A DNA stretch of 64,000 nucleotides, from NCBI GenBank assembly GCA_947498055.1, contig CANMJA010000023.1:1-64000 (forward strand), written 5' to 3'. The notes under the pieces are model-generated. The model worked only from the letters and a program-made list of their open reading frames with translations, did no database searches and had not been told where the DNA came from. How positions within the stretch are numbered: position 1 is the first letter of the stretch; every line of letters starts with the position of its first letter. Both the position numbers and the translations under genes were made by a program. Source of the DNA: an uncultured Tenacibaculum sp. GTDB taxonomy: Bacteria; Bacteroidota; Bacteroidia; Flavobacteriales; Flavobacteriaceae. Shown one piece after another: positions 1 through 9,058 of the stretch.

Positions 1-170
1 AGTGAAAAATACGAATCAAAAAATCAAAAAGCAAAAATAACTCTGTTCATTAAGGCTTTTGCAACGGTCTTAATTTAAGATTAGTAAATGATTTACATTA
101 TTAATAATATCTTTTGAAAAATATTAAAAGAATTAAATAACGTGAATTCGATGTAAGAAAAACATATTAG

Positions 171-215
171 TTCGAGTGAAATTCTGAAAGAATTTAATAT
201 CGAAAATCACTCGAA
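171..215. repeat. Intergenic palindromic repeat, TTCGAGTGA family
   Basis: TTCGAGTGA (171-179) is matched by its reverse complement TCACTCGAA (207-215), with a smaller inner inverted repeat. The same core motif (TTCGAGTGA plus TATCGAGA-like pieces) recurs near 21138-21255 and 48767-48830, so this looks like a dispersed family of hairpin-forming intergenic elements. Confidence 0.5.
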
Positions 216-344
216 ATGAAATTTAAAACGTTAAAACCCTTACATAGAAATCAGGTTAAGTATCTTATCAATATTTGAAAATTCATATAAATACAAAACA
301 GAAAAAATGTAATATTATCATACATAAGAACTTCTTAAAAAATA

Positions 345-376
345 AAAAAGGTGTAGCAATGCTACACCTTTTTTTT
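345..376. terminator. Bidirectional intrinsic terminator
   Basis: Stem GGTGTAGC / GCTACACC (350-357 with 361-368) has a 3-base loop and is flanked by an A run on the left and a T run on the right, so it can work in both directions. It probably ends transcription from the regulator at 593-3313 (minus strand) and from a gene to the left. Confidence 0.75.
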
Positions 377-592
377 ACTAATCTTTTCTTCATGAATAAT
401 TGTAATTTAAACATAAAATAGTCCCCCAACTTTTTTATTTTAATTGTGATTTACACAAAGAAAGATATTAATAGCACAAATATATTTTATAATTCTCTAT
501 TTATCTTTTAAAAATGTTACATGATTTTAAAAAACAACTAAAACTCTAAAAAACAATAAGTTAACCTCAAAATACTATAAAAAATGTTACAC

Positions 593-3313
593 TTAATGTA
601 AGTTTTTAAATTTTTTGGGAGTTATTCCAAACTTATTTTTGAAAGCAGTAGAAAAATAGTTCGGAGAAGAAAAGCCTACTGAATAAGCAATATCGGCTAT
701 TGTTAATTTTTTTTGATCAATTAACATTTTTTTCCCTTTTTCTAATCTTATATTTTGAATGTAATCACTAATAGTTATACCTAAAACTGCTTTTATTTTT
801 CGGTATAATTGTACTCTAGATATACCTAATTTATCTGCTAAAATCTCAACTGTAAAAGTAGAATCGTCTATATTTTCTCTTATATATGTATTAATTTTTT
901 CAAGAAATTCAGATTCATTATTTTTATTCTTCTTTTTATTAGTAGCATTTAAAGAGAAGTTTTTCTCTAATTTCTCTTTATAATAATACTGTAGTTTCTT
1001 TCTATTATATAATAAAGATTCTATTGACTGAAATAAAACCGATAAATTAAACGGTTTCGTTAAAAACATATCTACCCCAGATCTTAGTCCTTCTAAATGT
1101 GACTCTTCTGTATTTAAAGCGGTTAATATTATTACAGGAATATGTGAAATTCTTTCATCGTTTTTAATAAATTTACATATCTCAAAACCATTTTTATCTG
1201 GTAAATTCACGTCACTCAGAATTATATCTGGAACTATTTGTAATATTTCTTCTACTACTTTAAGTCCATCAGAATCATACACCTTATAAACACTAGATAA
1301 TTTCTCTTTTAAAAACTCACGAAGATCTGTATTATCTTCTATTATTAACAAAGTTTCTTTTTCTTCTTCGTTTTCGCTTATCGGTTTCTCTTGTTCAAAA
1401 GAAGCTATTTCTACAAACTCAGAAACTTTAATTTCTTCATTAATTAATATTTCTTCTGATTTTAAATGCATATTTCCTTTAGGTATAGAAATAATAAACT
1501 CTGCTCCTTTTTCTTTTTTAGATACTACCTCTATAGTACCTTTGTGTAGTTTTATATATTCTTTTGTTAAATATAAACCTATACCTGAACTAGATTGATT
1601 ATTATTGGATCCTTGAAAAAATTGATTAAAAATTTTATCTTTTTCATTTTCAAGAATACCAATACCAGAATCTTTTATGGAAATAAATACTTGACTTTTG
1701 TCTTCTGTTATTTTAATGCATATATCTCCTTCTTTGGGAGTAAATTTAAATGCATTTGAAAAAAGATTGAATAATAAATTATCAAATAAATTTCTATCTA
1801 TATATACATTTGGTTCTTTAATTTCTGTCTTTATCAGAAAATTTATTTTTTTCTTTTCAGCTTCGCTTTTAAAATCTACATAAATTGCTTCTACAAATTC
1901 TTTAATATTTGTTTTAGATGCTTTTAGCTTGAATTTTCTACTTTCCACTCTTCTAAAATCCAATAATTGATTTATCATTCTTAACAAACGTTTAGAATTA
2001 TTATATATTAAATTGAATTCTGTGGGTTTTTGCTCTTGTTTTGAGCCTATTAATGATTCTGTGGAAGATAAAATTAGAGAAATAGGCGTTTTAAAATCAT
2101 GAGAAACTCCTGTAAAAAAATTATTTGTAGCTTCATTAGCCACTTTTAAATCTTCTGCTATTTGTTCTATTTCTTTCTTTTGATGATCTATTTGGTCTAT
2201 TAACTTCACCAATAATCGTTTTTGATTTATTAGCTTCTGTTTAGATCTAAAAGTAATAATTAATAATAAGATTATTATTGCTAAAAAAATTAGCGTAGCA
2301 ATTAAAAAATCTTTTTGAGAATTATATAATTTTATTTGTTCTCTTAACTTTAATTGCTGCTTATTTATATCTAATTCTTGACTATTAATAAGTGACAATT
2401 GTCTTTCCAATAAATCTACATTTGTTGAATCTACAATAACAGAAGGAAGCATATAACTCTTATCTACTTTTTCTTTTTGTAGTGTTTTAACAGCAACATC
2501 AAACGCTTCTTTCCCTCCTGTTGGTCTTAAAATAGTGGCTTCTAAAATTTTCTCTTTTACTAAACTCACTCCACCTTTGTCAAAATGCAATCCTCCAACT
2601 CCTATAAACTTTATTTTTTTTTCTACATTCATTTCCTCAGCTACTTTATAAGCCTTTAAGGCTAAATCATCTGAATGAGCAAAAACATAATCTATTGGAA
2701 TTTCACTTTCTAGTAATTTTTTAAACTTTTCTTTAACATCAGAATCGTCATAACTATCCTGAATTTTAGCAACCACTTTTAAACTATCATTCTTCTCTAT
2801 TATTGTATGAAAACCATAACTTATATGTTTTGTAGGAGAGGTTCCCGCCCAGCCTTTAATTTCAACAACATTCACCTTTCTTTTAAGTGACTGTAAGTAT
2901 TTAGCGGCATTAATTCCAACTTCATAATTATCAATCCCAACAAAAGAAGTAAAGTTATCTATCTCTCTATCTAATAAAATAACGGGGATTTTACTTTTAA
3001 GCGCCTTATTTACTATTGCTTTTAAAGGTTTGGTAGCTATTGGTGAAACAATTATAGCATGTACACCTTGTTTTATAAACTTCTCTATATGTGAAATTTG
3101 CGTATCTACATTAGATTTAGAGTCTAATATAACTAGCTCTATATTGTCATGATACTTTTCTTCTATTTTCATAGATTGGGTTACAGCTTTGCTCCAATTT
3201 TCATTTGTTGAAAATTGAGAGTACCCTATCTTATACTTTTTACCCTTGTCTTCATTATTACAACTTGATAATAACAATAGTGGTAATAAAAATATTTTTA
3301 TATACTTCTTAAT
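593..3313 (-). CDS. Hybrid two-component sensor/AraC-type regulator with periplasmic sugar-binding domain
   Basis: One polypeptide holds a whole signalling pathway. A LacI/PBP1-like periplasmic ligand-binding domain comes first, then a membrane segment (DFLIATLIFLAIIILLL), a coiled coil, a histidine kinase with H-box SHDFKTP, N-box NLLFNLFSNAFKF and G-boxes DSGIGI and SSGIGLYL, a receiver with phospho-acceptor in ILSDVNLP and the conserved FLTKPF lysine, and a C-terminal AraC HTH (SVGFSSPNYFSTAFK). This is the Bacteroidota hybrid two-component family that controls carbohydrate-use genes; the ligand here is unknown and no polysaccharide locus is visible. No ATG fits. A TTG at 3277 would leave only MLLSSC ahead of the mature protein, whereas ATT at 3313 gives a full lipoprotein-like signal (KKYIKIFLLPLLLLSSC). 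I chose the latter with moderate certainty about the start and high certainty about the family. Confidence 0.9.
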   Translation of the reverse strand: MKKYIKIFLLPLLLLSSCNNEDKGKKYKIGYSQFSTNENWSKAVTQSMKIEEKYHDNIELVILDSKSNVDTQISHIEKFIKQGVHAIIVSPIATKPLKAIVNKALKSKIPVILLDREIDNFTSFVGIDNYEVGINAAKYLQSLKRKVNVVEIKGWAGTSPTKHISYGFHTIIEKNDSLKVVAKIQDSYDDSDVKEKFKKLLESEIPIDYVFAHSDDLALKAYKVAEEMNVEKKIKFIGVGGLHFDKGGVSLVKEKILEATILRPTGGKEAFDVAVKTLQKEKVDKSYMLPSVIVDSTNVDLLERQLSLINSQELDINKQQLKLREQIKLYNSQKDFLIATLIFLAIIILLLIITFRSKQKLINQKRLLVKLIDQIDHQKKEIEQIAEDLKVANEATNNFFTGVSHDFKTPISLILSSTESLIGSKQEQKPTEFNLIYNNSKRLLRMINQLLDFRRVESRKFKLKASKTNIKEFVEAIYVDFKSEAEKKKINFLIKTEIKEPNVYIDRNLFDNLLFNLFSNAFKFTPKEGDICIKITEDKSQVFISIKDSGIGILENEKDKIFNQFFQGSNNNQSSSGIGLYLTKEYIKLHKGTIEVVSKKEKGAEFIISIPKGNMHLKSEEILINEEIKVSEFVEIASFEQEKPISENEEEKETLLIIEDNTDLREFLKEKLSSVYKVYDSDGLKVVEEILQIVPDIILSDVNLPDKNGFEICKFIKNDERISHIPVIILTALNTEESHLEGLRSGVDMFLTKPFNLSVLFQSIESLLYNRKKLQYYYKEKLEKNFSLNATNKKKNKNNESEFLEKINTYIRENIDDSTFTVEILADKLGISRVQLYRKIKAVLGITISDYIQNIRLEKGKKMLIDQKKLTIADIAYSVGFSSPNYFSTAFKNKFGITPKKFKNLH

Positions 3314-3392
3314 CTTTATTTTATTTTATCCAAAAATAAAAAAAAACGGAACAAAAACTACTTAAAAGTAGTCTTTATTACGTTTTTATTTG

Positions 3393-3474
3393 TACGGGCG
3401 GAGAGACTCGAACTCTCACACCTCGCGGCACTAGATCCTAAGTCTAGCGTGTCTACCAATTCCACCACGCCCGC
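3393..3474 (-). tRNA. tRNA-Leu (anticodon UAG)
   Basis: The minus strand folds as a cloverleaf: acceptor GCGGGCG against CGCCCGT, D-arm around TGGAATTGGTAGACA, anticodon stem CTAGA/TCTAG with loop CTTAGGA (anticodon TAG), a class II variable arm, and T-arm GAGTTCGAGTCTC. The long variable arm and TAG anticodon identify leucine. The CCA end is not encoded. Confidence 0.95.
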
Positions 3475-3647
3475 TGTTACTAAAATTTGGTTTGCAAATA
3501 TAAAAAAAGTATTTAATTCTCAAACTTAAAATTAATATTTAATTTACTTTTTATTTTTCTAAAAACAATCATTACTAATTCCTCAAAAATTGCAACGAAT
3601 ATTTTTCAGTAAAATAATTTAACTTAGCATAAATTTTAAACTTCATC

Positions 3648-5033
3648 ATGCAAACTATTAAACAGTATATTTCTAAACATAAAGATCGTTTTATTAATGA
3701 GCTAATAGAGCTTTTAAAAATACCCTCTATCAGTGCAGACACAGCTTACTCTCAAGATGTTTTAAATACTGCAGATGCAATTATGAGTTCTTTAAAAAAA
3801 GCTGGTTGCGATATTGTTGAATTATGCGAAACACCTGGCTACCCTATCATTTATGGAGAAAAAATTATTGATAAAAATTTACCTACCGTATTAGTATATG
3901 GTCACTACGATGTGCAGCCTGCAGATCCAATTGAATTATGGACTTCTCCTCCATTTGAACCTGTTATTAAAAAAACAGAAATTCATCCAGAAGGTGCAAT
4001 TTTTGCTCGTGGTGCCTGCGATGACAAAGGTCAAATGTATATGCATGTAAAAGCTTTAGAATATATGACCTCTACAGGTAACCTTCCTTGTAATGTTAAG
4101 TTTATGATTGAAGGAGAAGAAGAAGTAGGTTCAGAAAGTTTAGCTTGGTTTGTACCAAGAAACAAGGAGAAATTAGCTAACGATGTTATTTTAATTTCTG
4201 ATACAGGTATGATTGCCAATGACATTCCTTCTATTACAACCGGTTTACGTGGTTTGAGCTATGTAGAAGTAGAAATAACAGGTCCTAATAGAGATTTACA
4301 CTCCGGTTTATATGGTGGTGCTGTTGCTAATCCTATAAATATTCTTTCTAAAATGATTGCTTCTTTACACGACGAGAATAATCATATTACCATACCTGGC
4401 TTTTATGATAAAGTAGAAGAACTAAGTAAAGAAGAAAGAAAGGAAATGGCGAAAGCTCCGTTTTCTATAGAAGCATACAAAGACGCTTTAAAAATTGATG
4501 ATGTTTATGGAGAAAATGGTTATACAACCAACGAAAGGAATTCTATTAGACCAACATTAGATGTAAATGGTATTTGGGGAGGGTATACTGGTGAAGGTGC
4601 TAAAACTGTAATAGCTTCTAAAGCATATGCTAAAATATCTATGCGTTTGGTTCCTAATCAAGATTGGAAAGAGATAACAGAATTATTTAAAACGCATTTT
4701 GAAAACATTGCTCCCGATAGTGTTACTGTAAAAGTCACTCCTCATCATGGAGGCCAAGGCTATGTTACTCCAACAAATAGCATTGGTTATCAAGCAGCAA
4801 GTAAAGCTTATAAAGAAACATTTGGAGTAGTGCCTATTCCTCAAAGAAGTGGAGGTAGCATTCCTATTGTAGCTTTATTTGAAGAAGAGTTAAAAAGCAA
4901 AACCATTTTAATGGGATTTGGATTAAATTCTGATGCAATACACTCTCCAAATGAGCATTTTGGAATATGGAACTATTTAAAAGGTATAGAAACAATTCCT
5001 TATTTTTATAAATATTTTACAGAATTATCTTAA
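3648..5033 (+). CDS. M20 family dipeptidase
   Basis: A 461-residue metallopeptidase of the M20 family, cytosolic (no signal peptide), expected to split dipeptides or similar short substrates. Visible metal and catalytic motifs are GHYDVQPAD (His86, Asp88), RGACDDKGQ (bridging Asp125), EGEEEVGSES (catalytic and metal-binding Glu158/Glu159), the dimerisation-domain segment DLHSGLYGG, and the C-terminal DAIHSPNEHF with the last metal-binding His. RSGGSIPIV is the conserved substrate-side loop. Length and motifs match the carnosinase/DapE-like dipeptidases common in Bacteroidota. The start ATG is the first in frame and is preceded by AT-rich DNA without a Shine-Dalgarno site, as usual in this phylum. 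A strong terminator follows directly. Confidence 0.9.
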   Translation: MQTIKQYISKHKDRFINELIELLKIPSISADTAYSQDVLNTADAIMSSLKKAGCDIVELCETPGYPIIYGEKIIDKNLPTVLVYGHYDVQPADPIELWTSPPFEPVIKKTEIHPEGAIFARGACDDKGQMYMHVKALEYMTSTGNLPCNVKFMIEGEEEVGSESLAWFVPRNKEKLANDVILISDTGMIANDIPSITTGLRGLSYVEVEITGPNRDLHSGLYGGAVANPINILSKMIASLHDENNHITIPGFYDKVEELSKEERKEMAKAPFSIEAYKDALKIDDVYGENGYTTNERNSIRPTLDVNGIWGGYTGEGAKTVIASKAYAKISMRLVPNQDWKEITELFKTHFENIAPDSVTVKVTPHHGGQGYVTPTNSIGYQAASKAYKETFGVVPIPQRSGGSIPIVALFEEELKSKTILMGFGLNSDAIHSPNEHFGIWNYLKGIETIPYFYKYFTELS

Positions 5034-5036
5034 AAA

Positions 5037-5080
5037 CAAAACTAAAACTCTGACTAACAGCAGAGTTTTAGTTTTGTTTT
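5037..5080 (+). terminator. Intrinsic terminator of the dipeptidase gene
   Basis: A perfect 16-bp stem (5037-5052 with 5061-5076) with an 8-base loop is followed by TTTT. It separates the dipeptidase gene from the DUF3857 operon, whose promoter element starts only six bases later. Confidence 0.8.
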
Positions 5081-5081
5081 A

Positions 5082-5089
5082 TACATTTG
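5082..5089 (+). promoter_or_regulatory. Bacteroidota -7 element TACATTTG
   Basis: TACATTTG matches the TAnnTTTG -7 consensus of Bacteroidota sigma factor and sits 19 bases before the start codon at 5108. No clear TTG -33 box is visible because the terminator stem occupies that place. Confidence 0.5.
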
Positions 5090-5107
5090 CCGCCAAAAAA
5101 GTTATTT

Positions 5108-7012
5108 ATGGAAAAGATTCTACTTATTTTGGCAGCACTTTTATTTTGTACACCTACACAATCGCAAGAAATTGATTTATCTTCTTTGTTAATTTCTAAG
5201 GAATTAACAAAAAACGCAAATGCAGTGATCAAAGAAAACTCTACAGAGGTAACTATTGATGCTGTTAATTTAATGCATGTAAAGAAAAAGAGAATAATAA
5301 CAATACTTAATAAATTTGGCAATAGAGCAGTCGATACTTACGTGCATTATAATAATGACACTAAAATTACTGGGCTTTCTGCTAAAATTTACAATTCATT
5401 AGGAGTTGAAATAAAGAAATATTCTAAAAGTAAATTTATTGATGTTAGCGCTGTAGATGGCGGAACTCTTTATTCAGATTCTCGTGTAAAATATATAGAT
5501 TACACCCCAACACAATACCCTTATACTGTTGTTTTTGAATGTGAATATAAAACCTCTTCAACTGGGTTTATTCCTAGCTGGCACCCTTTAACTTCTTTTC
5601 TTGTTTCTGTTAAAAAAAGTGAATTCAAAATAAACAATCCTAAAAACCTTGAGATAAGAACTAAAGAAATCAATTTTAAAAACTTCCCTATAAAAAAAGT
5701 TTCTAACGAATCTATTCATTATTTGGCAGAAAACATCCCAGCTATTAAACCCGAAAAAAACAGTATCGCTTTTATAGACTTAATTCCGAGTTTAATGATT
5801 TCTTTAAATAATTTCACTTTAAAAGGTGTTAAAGGAAAAGCAAACAATTGGAAAGAATATGGAATTTGGATGAATAATAGCCTTTTAAAAGACAAAATTA
5901 TCCTATCTGACGCAACAATAGCCAAAGCTAAAAATTTAGTTAAAGGTATAGATGATAACATTGAAAAGGCTAAAATCTTGTATAAATTTATGCAAGAAAA
6001 AACACGTTACATTAGTGTTCAAGTAGGAATTGGAGGTTTAGAACCTATACCCGCTTCTGAAGTAGACAAATTAGGTTATGGAGATTGTAAAGGCTTAACT
6101 AATTATACTAAAGCATTATTTAATGCTGCTGGAGTTACCTCTTATTATTCTGAAATTTACGCAGGAAATTCAAAAAGAAATATTGATAAAGATTTTTTTT
6201 CGATACAAGGAGATCATGTTATTTTAAATATTCCAAATAATGGCAAAGATATTTGGTTAGAATGCACGAATCAAAATATGCCTTTTGGTTTTTTAGGTGA
6301 TTTTACAGATGATAGAGATGCGCTTGTTATTACTCCTGAAGGTGGCGTTATAAAAAGAACTCCTGCTTATAAAAACGAAACTAATATTCAAACTACTAAA
6401 GCTACTATTTCTATTACTAAAGAAGGAAATGTTTCTGCTGATATTGAAATTATATCTAAGGGAATTCAATACGATAACAAATTTCCTATAGAAACAAAAT
6501 CTAAGGATGAGCTAAAAAAATATTACAAATCTAATATTTGGGATTACAATAATAACCTTGAGGTTAACACCATCGATATAACAAACGATAAAGAAAATAT
6601 TATATTTAAAGAAAAGCTAGCTGTTACAATCAAAGACTATGCTACTTTAACAGATAACGAACTATTATTTAGGCTAAATGTTTTTAATAAAAACTCTTTT
6701 ATTCCTAAACGATATCGTACTAGAAAACTTCCTCTAAAAATTGATAGAGGCTATAAAGATGTTGATGAGTACACCATTAAACTTCCATCTTCTTATAAAA
6801 TAACACAACTACCACAAAAAAAAGAATTAAACACCAAATTTGGTAATTATACTTTCGAAGTAAAAAAAATAGACGAAAATACCATCTCTTATTCTAAATC
6901 TATTTTAATAAAAGAAGGAGTCTATACTAAAGAAGACTATAAATTATACAGAAAATTTAGAAAGAGTATTGCTAAGCAAGAAAACTTAAGAATTGCTTTA
7001 CAAAAACAATAA
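5108..7012 (+). CDS. DUF3857 / transglutaminase-like secreted protein, catalytic copy
   Basis: Secreted protein of about 634 residues with signal peptide MEKILLILAALLFCTPTQSQ, an N-terminal DUF3857 domain, a central transglutaminase-like (papain-fold) domain and a C-terminal beta-rich part. The transglutaminase motif YGDCKG supplies Cys327, QGDHVIL supplies His370 and WLECTN puts Glu385 where the third member of the triad is expected, so this copy could be active as a protease or transglutaminase. ATG 5108 was preferred to an in-frame TTG at 5087 because it starts a clean signal peptide and the TTG lies inside the promoter element. It is the first of three tandem relatives (25-base and 7-base gaps), likely one operon. 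The substrate is unknown. Confidence 0.85.
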   Translation: MEKILLILAALLFCTPTQSQEIDLSSLLISKELTKNANAVIKENSTEVTIDAVNLMHVKKKRIITILNKFGNRAVDTYVHYNNDTKITGLSAKIYNSLGVEIKKYSKSKFIDVSAVDGGTLYSDSRVKYIDYTPTQYPYTVVFECEYKTSSTGFIPSWHPLTSFLVSVKKSEFKINNPKNLEIRTKEINFKNFPIKKVSNESIHYLAENIPAIKPEKNSIAFIDLIPSLMISLNNFTLKGVKGKANNWKEYGIWMNNSLLKDKIILSDATIAKAKNLVKGIDDNIEKAKILYKFMQEKTRYISVQVGIGGLEPIPASEVDKLGYGDCKGLTNYTKALFNAAGVTSYYSEIYAGNSKRNIDKDFFSIQGDHVILNIPNNGKDIWLECTNQNMPFGFLGDFTDDRDALVITPEGGVIKRTPAYKNETNIQTTKATISITKEGNVSADIEIISKGIQYDNKFPIETKSKDELKKYYKSNIWDYNNNLEVNTIDITNDKENIIFKEKLAVTIKDYATLTDNELLFRLNVFNKNSFIPKRYRTRKLPLKIDRGYKDVDEYTIKLPSSYKITQLPQKKELNTKFGNYTFEVKKIDENTISYSKSILIKEGVYTKEDYKLYRKFRKSIAKQENLRIALQKQ

Positions 7013-7036
7013 CACCCCACAATTAAAAGAAAAATT

Positions 7037-9052
7037 ATGAAAAATTTATGTATCTTATTTACGTTATTATTGGCTTTTAGCTGCTTTTCACAAGAAATTG
7101 AATTCGGAGAAGTATCTAAACAAGAACTTAAAGAATCTTTTCACCCTATAGATTCTACAGCTAGTGCTGCTTTTTTATATAAAAAAAGAAGAACCTATTA
7201 TCGATACGATCAAAGTAAGGGCTTTATTTTAGTAACAGAAATTCACAAACGAATTAAAATATATAACAAAGAAGGTTTTGATAAAGCTACTTTTAAAATT
7301 AGCACCTATAAAAATGGTGGTAGCAAAGAAAAAGTATCAAGTATAAAGGGATACTCTTTTAACCTAGAAGGTAATGATATAAAGAAAACAAAACTTAAAA
7401 AAGAACATCGTTTTAAAGAAGCAGTTTCTGACAATAGAGATATTATAAAAATTGTTTTTCCTGATGTAAAAGAAGGAACCATCATCGATTTAAAATACAC
7501 ATTTAACTCTCCTTTTGCTACTAATATTGATCAGATTAATTTTCAATATGATATTCCAGTAAACGAATCAGACATAACTATTGAATATCCTGAATATTAC
7601 AATTTCAAAAAAGCTTCTAAAGGTTATTATAGTATACCTGTTATTAGCACAAAAAAAAGAGGGAGCATTACGTTTAATTCAAAAACAAGAAGCGGAGACA
7701 ATAGTTTTACTCCTGGTAAAACTTCTTATCAAAGTTCAACTATAGATTTCACCAATCATGTTGATAAGTACAAAGCCTCCAATATTCCTGCACTATCAAG
7801 TAATGAGCCTTATGTTTATAATATTCAAAACTATAGAGGAGGCATTACATATGAATTATCTTCTACCAAATTCCCTAATAGTCGACTTAGATATTACACT
7901 ACTTCTTGGGAAGACGTAAGTAAAAAAATATATTCTTTTAAAGGGTTCGGAAACGAAATAGATAAGACAGGTTATTATAAAGAGGAATTAAACAATCTAA
8001 TTGCTAAAACTACTTCACCAGTAGAAAAAATGGGTCTTATTTTTAATTTTATAAAATCTAAAGTAACTTGGAATGGCAAATATGGAAAATACACACAAGA
8101 AGGAGTTAAAAAAGCATACAAAAATGGTTCTGGTAATGTAGCAGACATCAACTTAATGTTAACCTCTATGCTAAGGCAAGCTAACTTAACTGCTAATCCT
8201 GTTTTAGTAAGCTCTAAAGCTAATGGAATTCCTTTATATCCTACTTTAGATGGTTTTAACTATGTTATATCCATAGTTGAATTTAGTAATGGTTCTTATG
8301 CTTTACTAGATGCTACAGAACCTTATTCTATACCAAATGTATTACCTACAAGAGCTTTAAATTGGAACGGAAGAAAAGTCACCAAAGAAGGATATTCTAC
8401 TTGGGTGAATCTTAAATCTCCCAAACACTCTTTAGAAGAAAACTTTATGAAAGCTATTATAGATACTGATGGTTCTGTAAGTGGTTTTTTAAGAAGAAAA
8501 GAAAAAATGTTAAATGCTTTATTAAGTAGAAAAAGATTAAACAATGTTAATAAAGAAGATATCATTTCTAAACTAGAAGAAAAATATAACATAGAGATTG
8601 AAGACTTAAAAATTACTAATCAAAAGAAATTGGGAGCTCCATTAAATCAAATGTTAAAATTTACTTCTGATGATTTAGTAGAAGAAATCAACAATAAACT
8701 CTATGTGAATCCATTCTTATTTTTAACTTCTTCTACTAATCCTTTTAAATCTAATGTAAGAGAATTTCCTGTTGATTATATTACACCATGGCAAGAAGCA
8801 AATAAAATATCTATTCAAATTCCTGAAGGATACAAAACAGAATCTATTCCAAAAAAATTAGCTATTGGTCTTCCTGAAAATTTAGGTTTTTTCAAGTTTG
8901 TAGCAATTCAGCAAGAAAACACGATTAGAATTAGTTCTATCCTGCAATTTAATACGTCAATCATTGCCCCTACTTATTATAATGCTTTAAAAGAATTTTA
9001 CTCTAAGATTATCGCTAAACAAAATGAAAAAATTGCATTCATTAAAAAATAA
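7037..9052 (+). CDS. DUF3857 / transglutaminase-fold secreted protein, probably non-catalytic
   Basis: A 671-residue relative of the preceding gene: signal peptide MKNLCILFTLLLAFSCFSQ, DUF3857 domain (KRRTYYRYDQ to about residue 280) and a transglutaminase fold. At the place of the catalytic Cys the sequence reads SGNVADIN (around residue 368, no Cys), the His position reads DGFNYVIS (Asn), and only the Asp of LLDATEP remains. From this I infer a pseudoenzyme, perhaps a binding partner of the first protein. It ends seven bases before the third paralogue, which supports co-transcription. Such DUF3857 clusters are common in Flavobacteriaceae, but I know of no established function. Confidence 0.85.
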   Translation: MKNLCILFTLLLAFSCFSQEIEFGEVSKQELKESFHPIDSTASAAFLYKKRRTYYRYDQSKGFILVTEIHKRIKIYNKEGFDKATFKISTYKNGGSKEKVSSIKGYSFNLEGNDIKKTKLKKEHRFKEAVSDNRDIIKIVFPDVKEGTIIDLKYTFNSPFATNIDQINFQYDIPVNESDITIEYPEYYNFKKASKGYYSIPVISTKKRGSITFNSKTRSGDNSFTPGKTSYQSSTIDFTNHVDKYKASNIPALSSNEPYVYNIQNYRGGITYELSSTKFPNSRLRYYTTSWEDVSKKIYSFKGFGNEIDKTGYYKEELNNLIAKTTSPVEKMGLIFNFIKSKVTWNGKYGKYTQEGVKKAYKNGSGNVADINLMLTSMLRQANLTANPVLVSSKANGIPLYPTLDGFNYVISIVEFSNGSYALLDATEPYSIPNVLPTRALNWNGRKVTKEGYSTWVNLKSPKHSLEENFMKAIIDTDGSVSGFLRRKEKMLNALLSRKRLNNVNKEDIISKLEEKYNIEIEDLKITNQKKLGAPLNQMLKFTSDDLVEEINNKLYVNPFLFLTSSTNPFKSNVREFPVDYITPWQEANKISIQIPEGYKTESIPKKLAIGLPENLGFFKFVAIQQENTIRISSILQFNTSIIAPTYYNALKEFYSKIIAKQNEKIAFIKK

Positions 9053-9058
9053 GTTTAT

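Larger units (their letters stand above)
1..592. other. Intergenic region at the left edge
   Basis: No convincing gene was found. Bases 1-78 form a short open frame on the plus strand ending in TAA that could be the tail of a gene lying outside the window, but 25 codons are too few to judge. The region contains a Cys-free palindromic repeat near 171-215 and a strong intrinsic terminator at 350-368, both listed separately. The remainder is very AT-rich. Confidence 0.5.

Noticed and set aside
1..78. Possible gene tail at the left edge
   Set aside because: Twenty-five codons without a recognisable motif are not enough to call.
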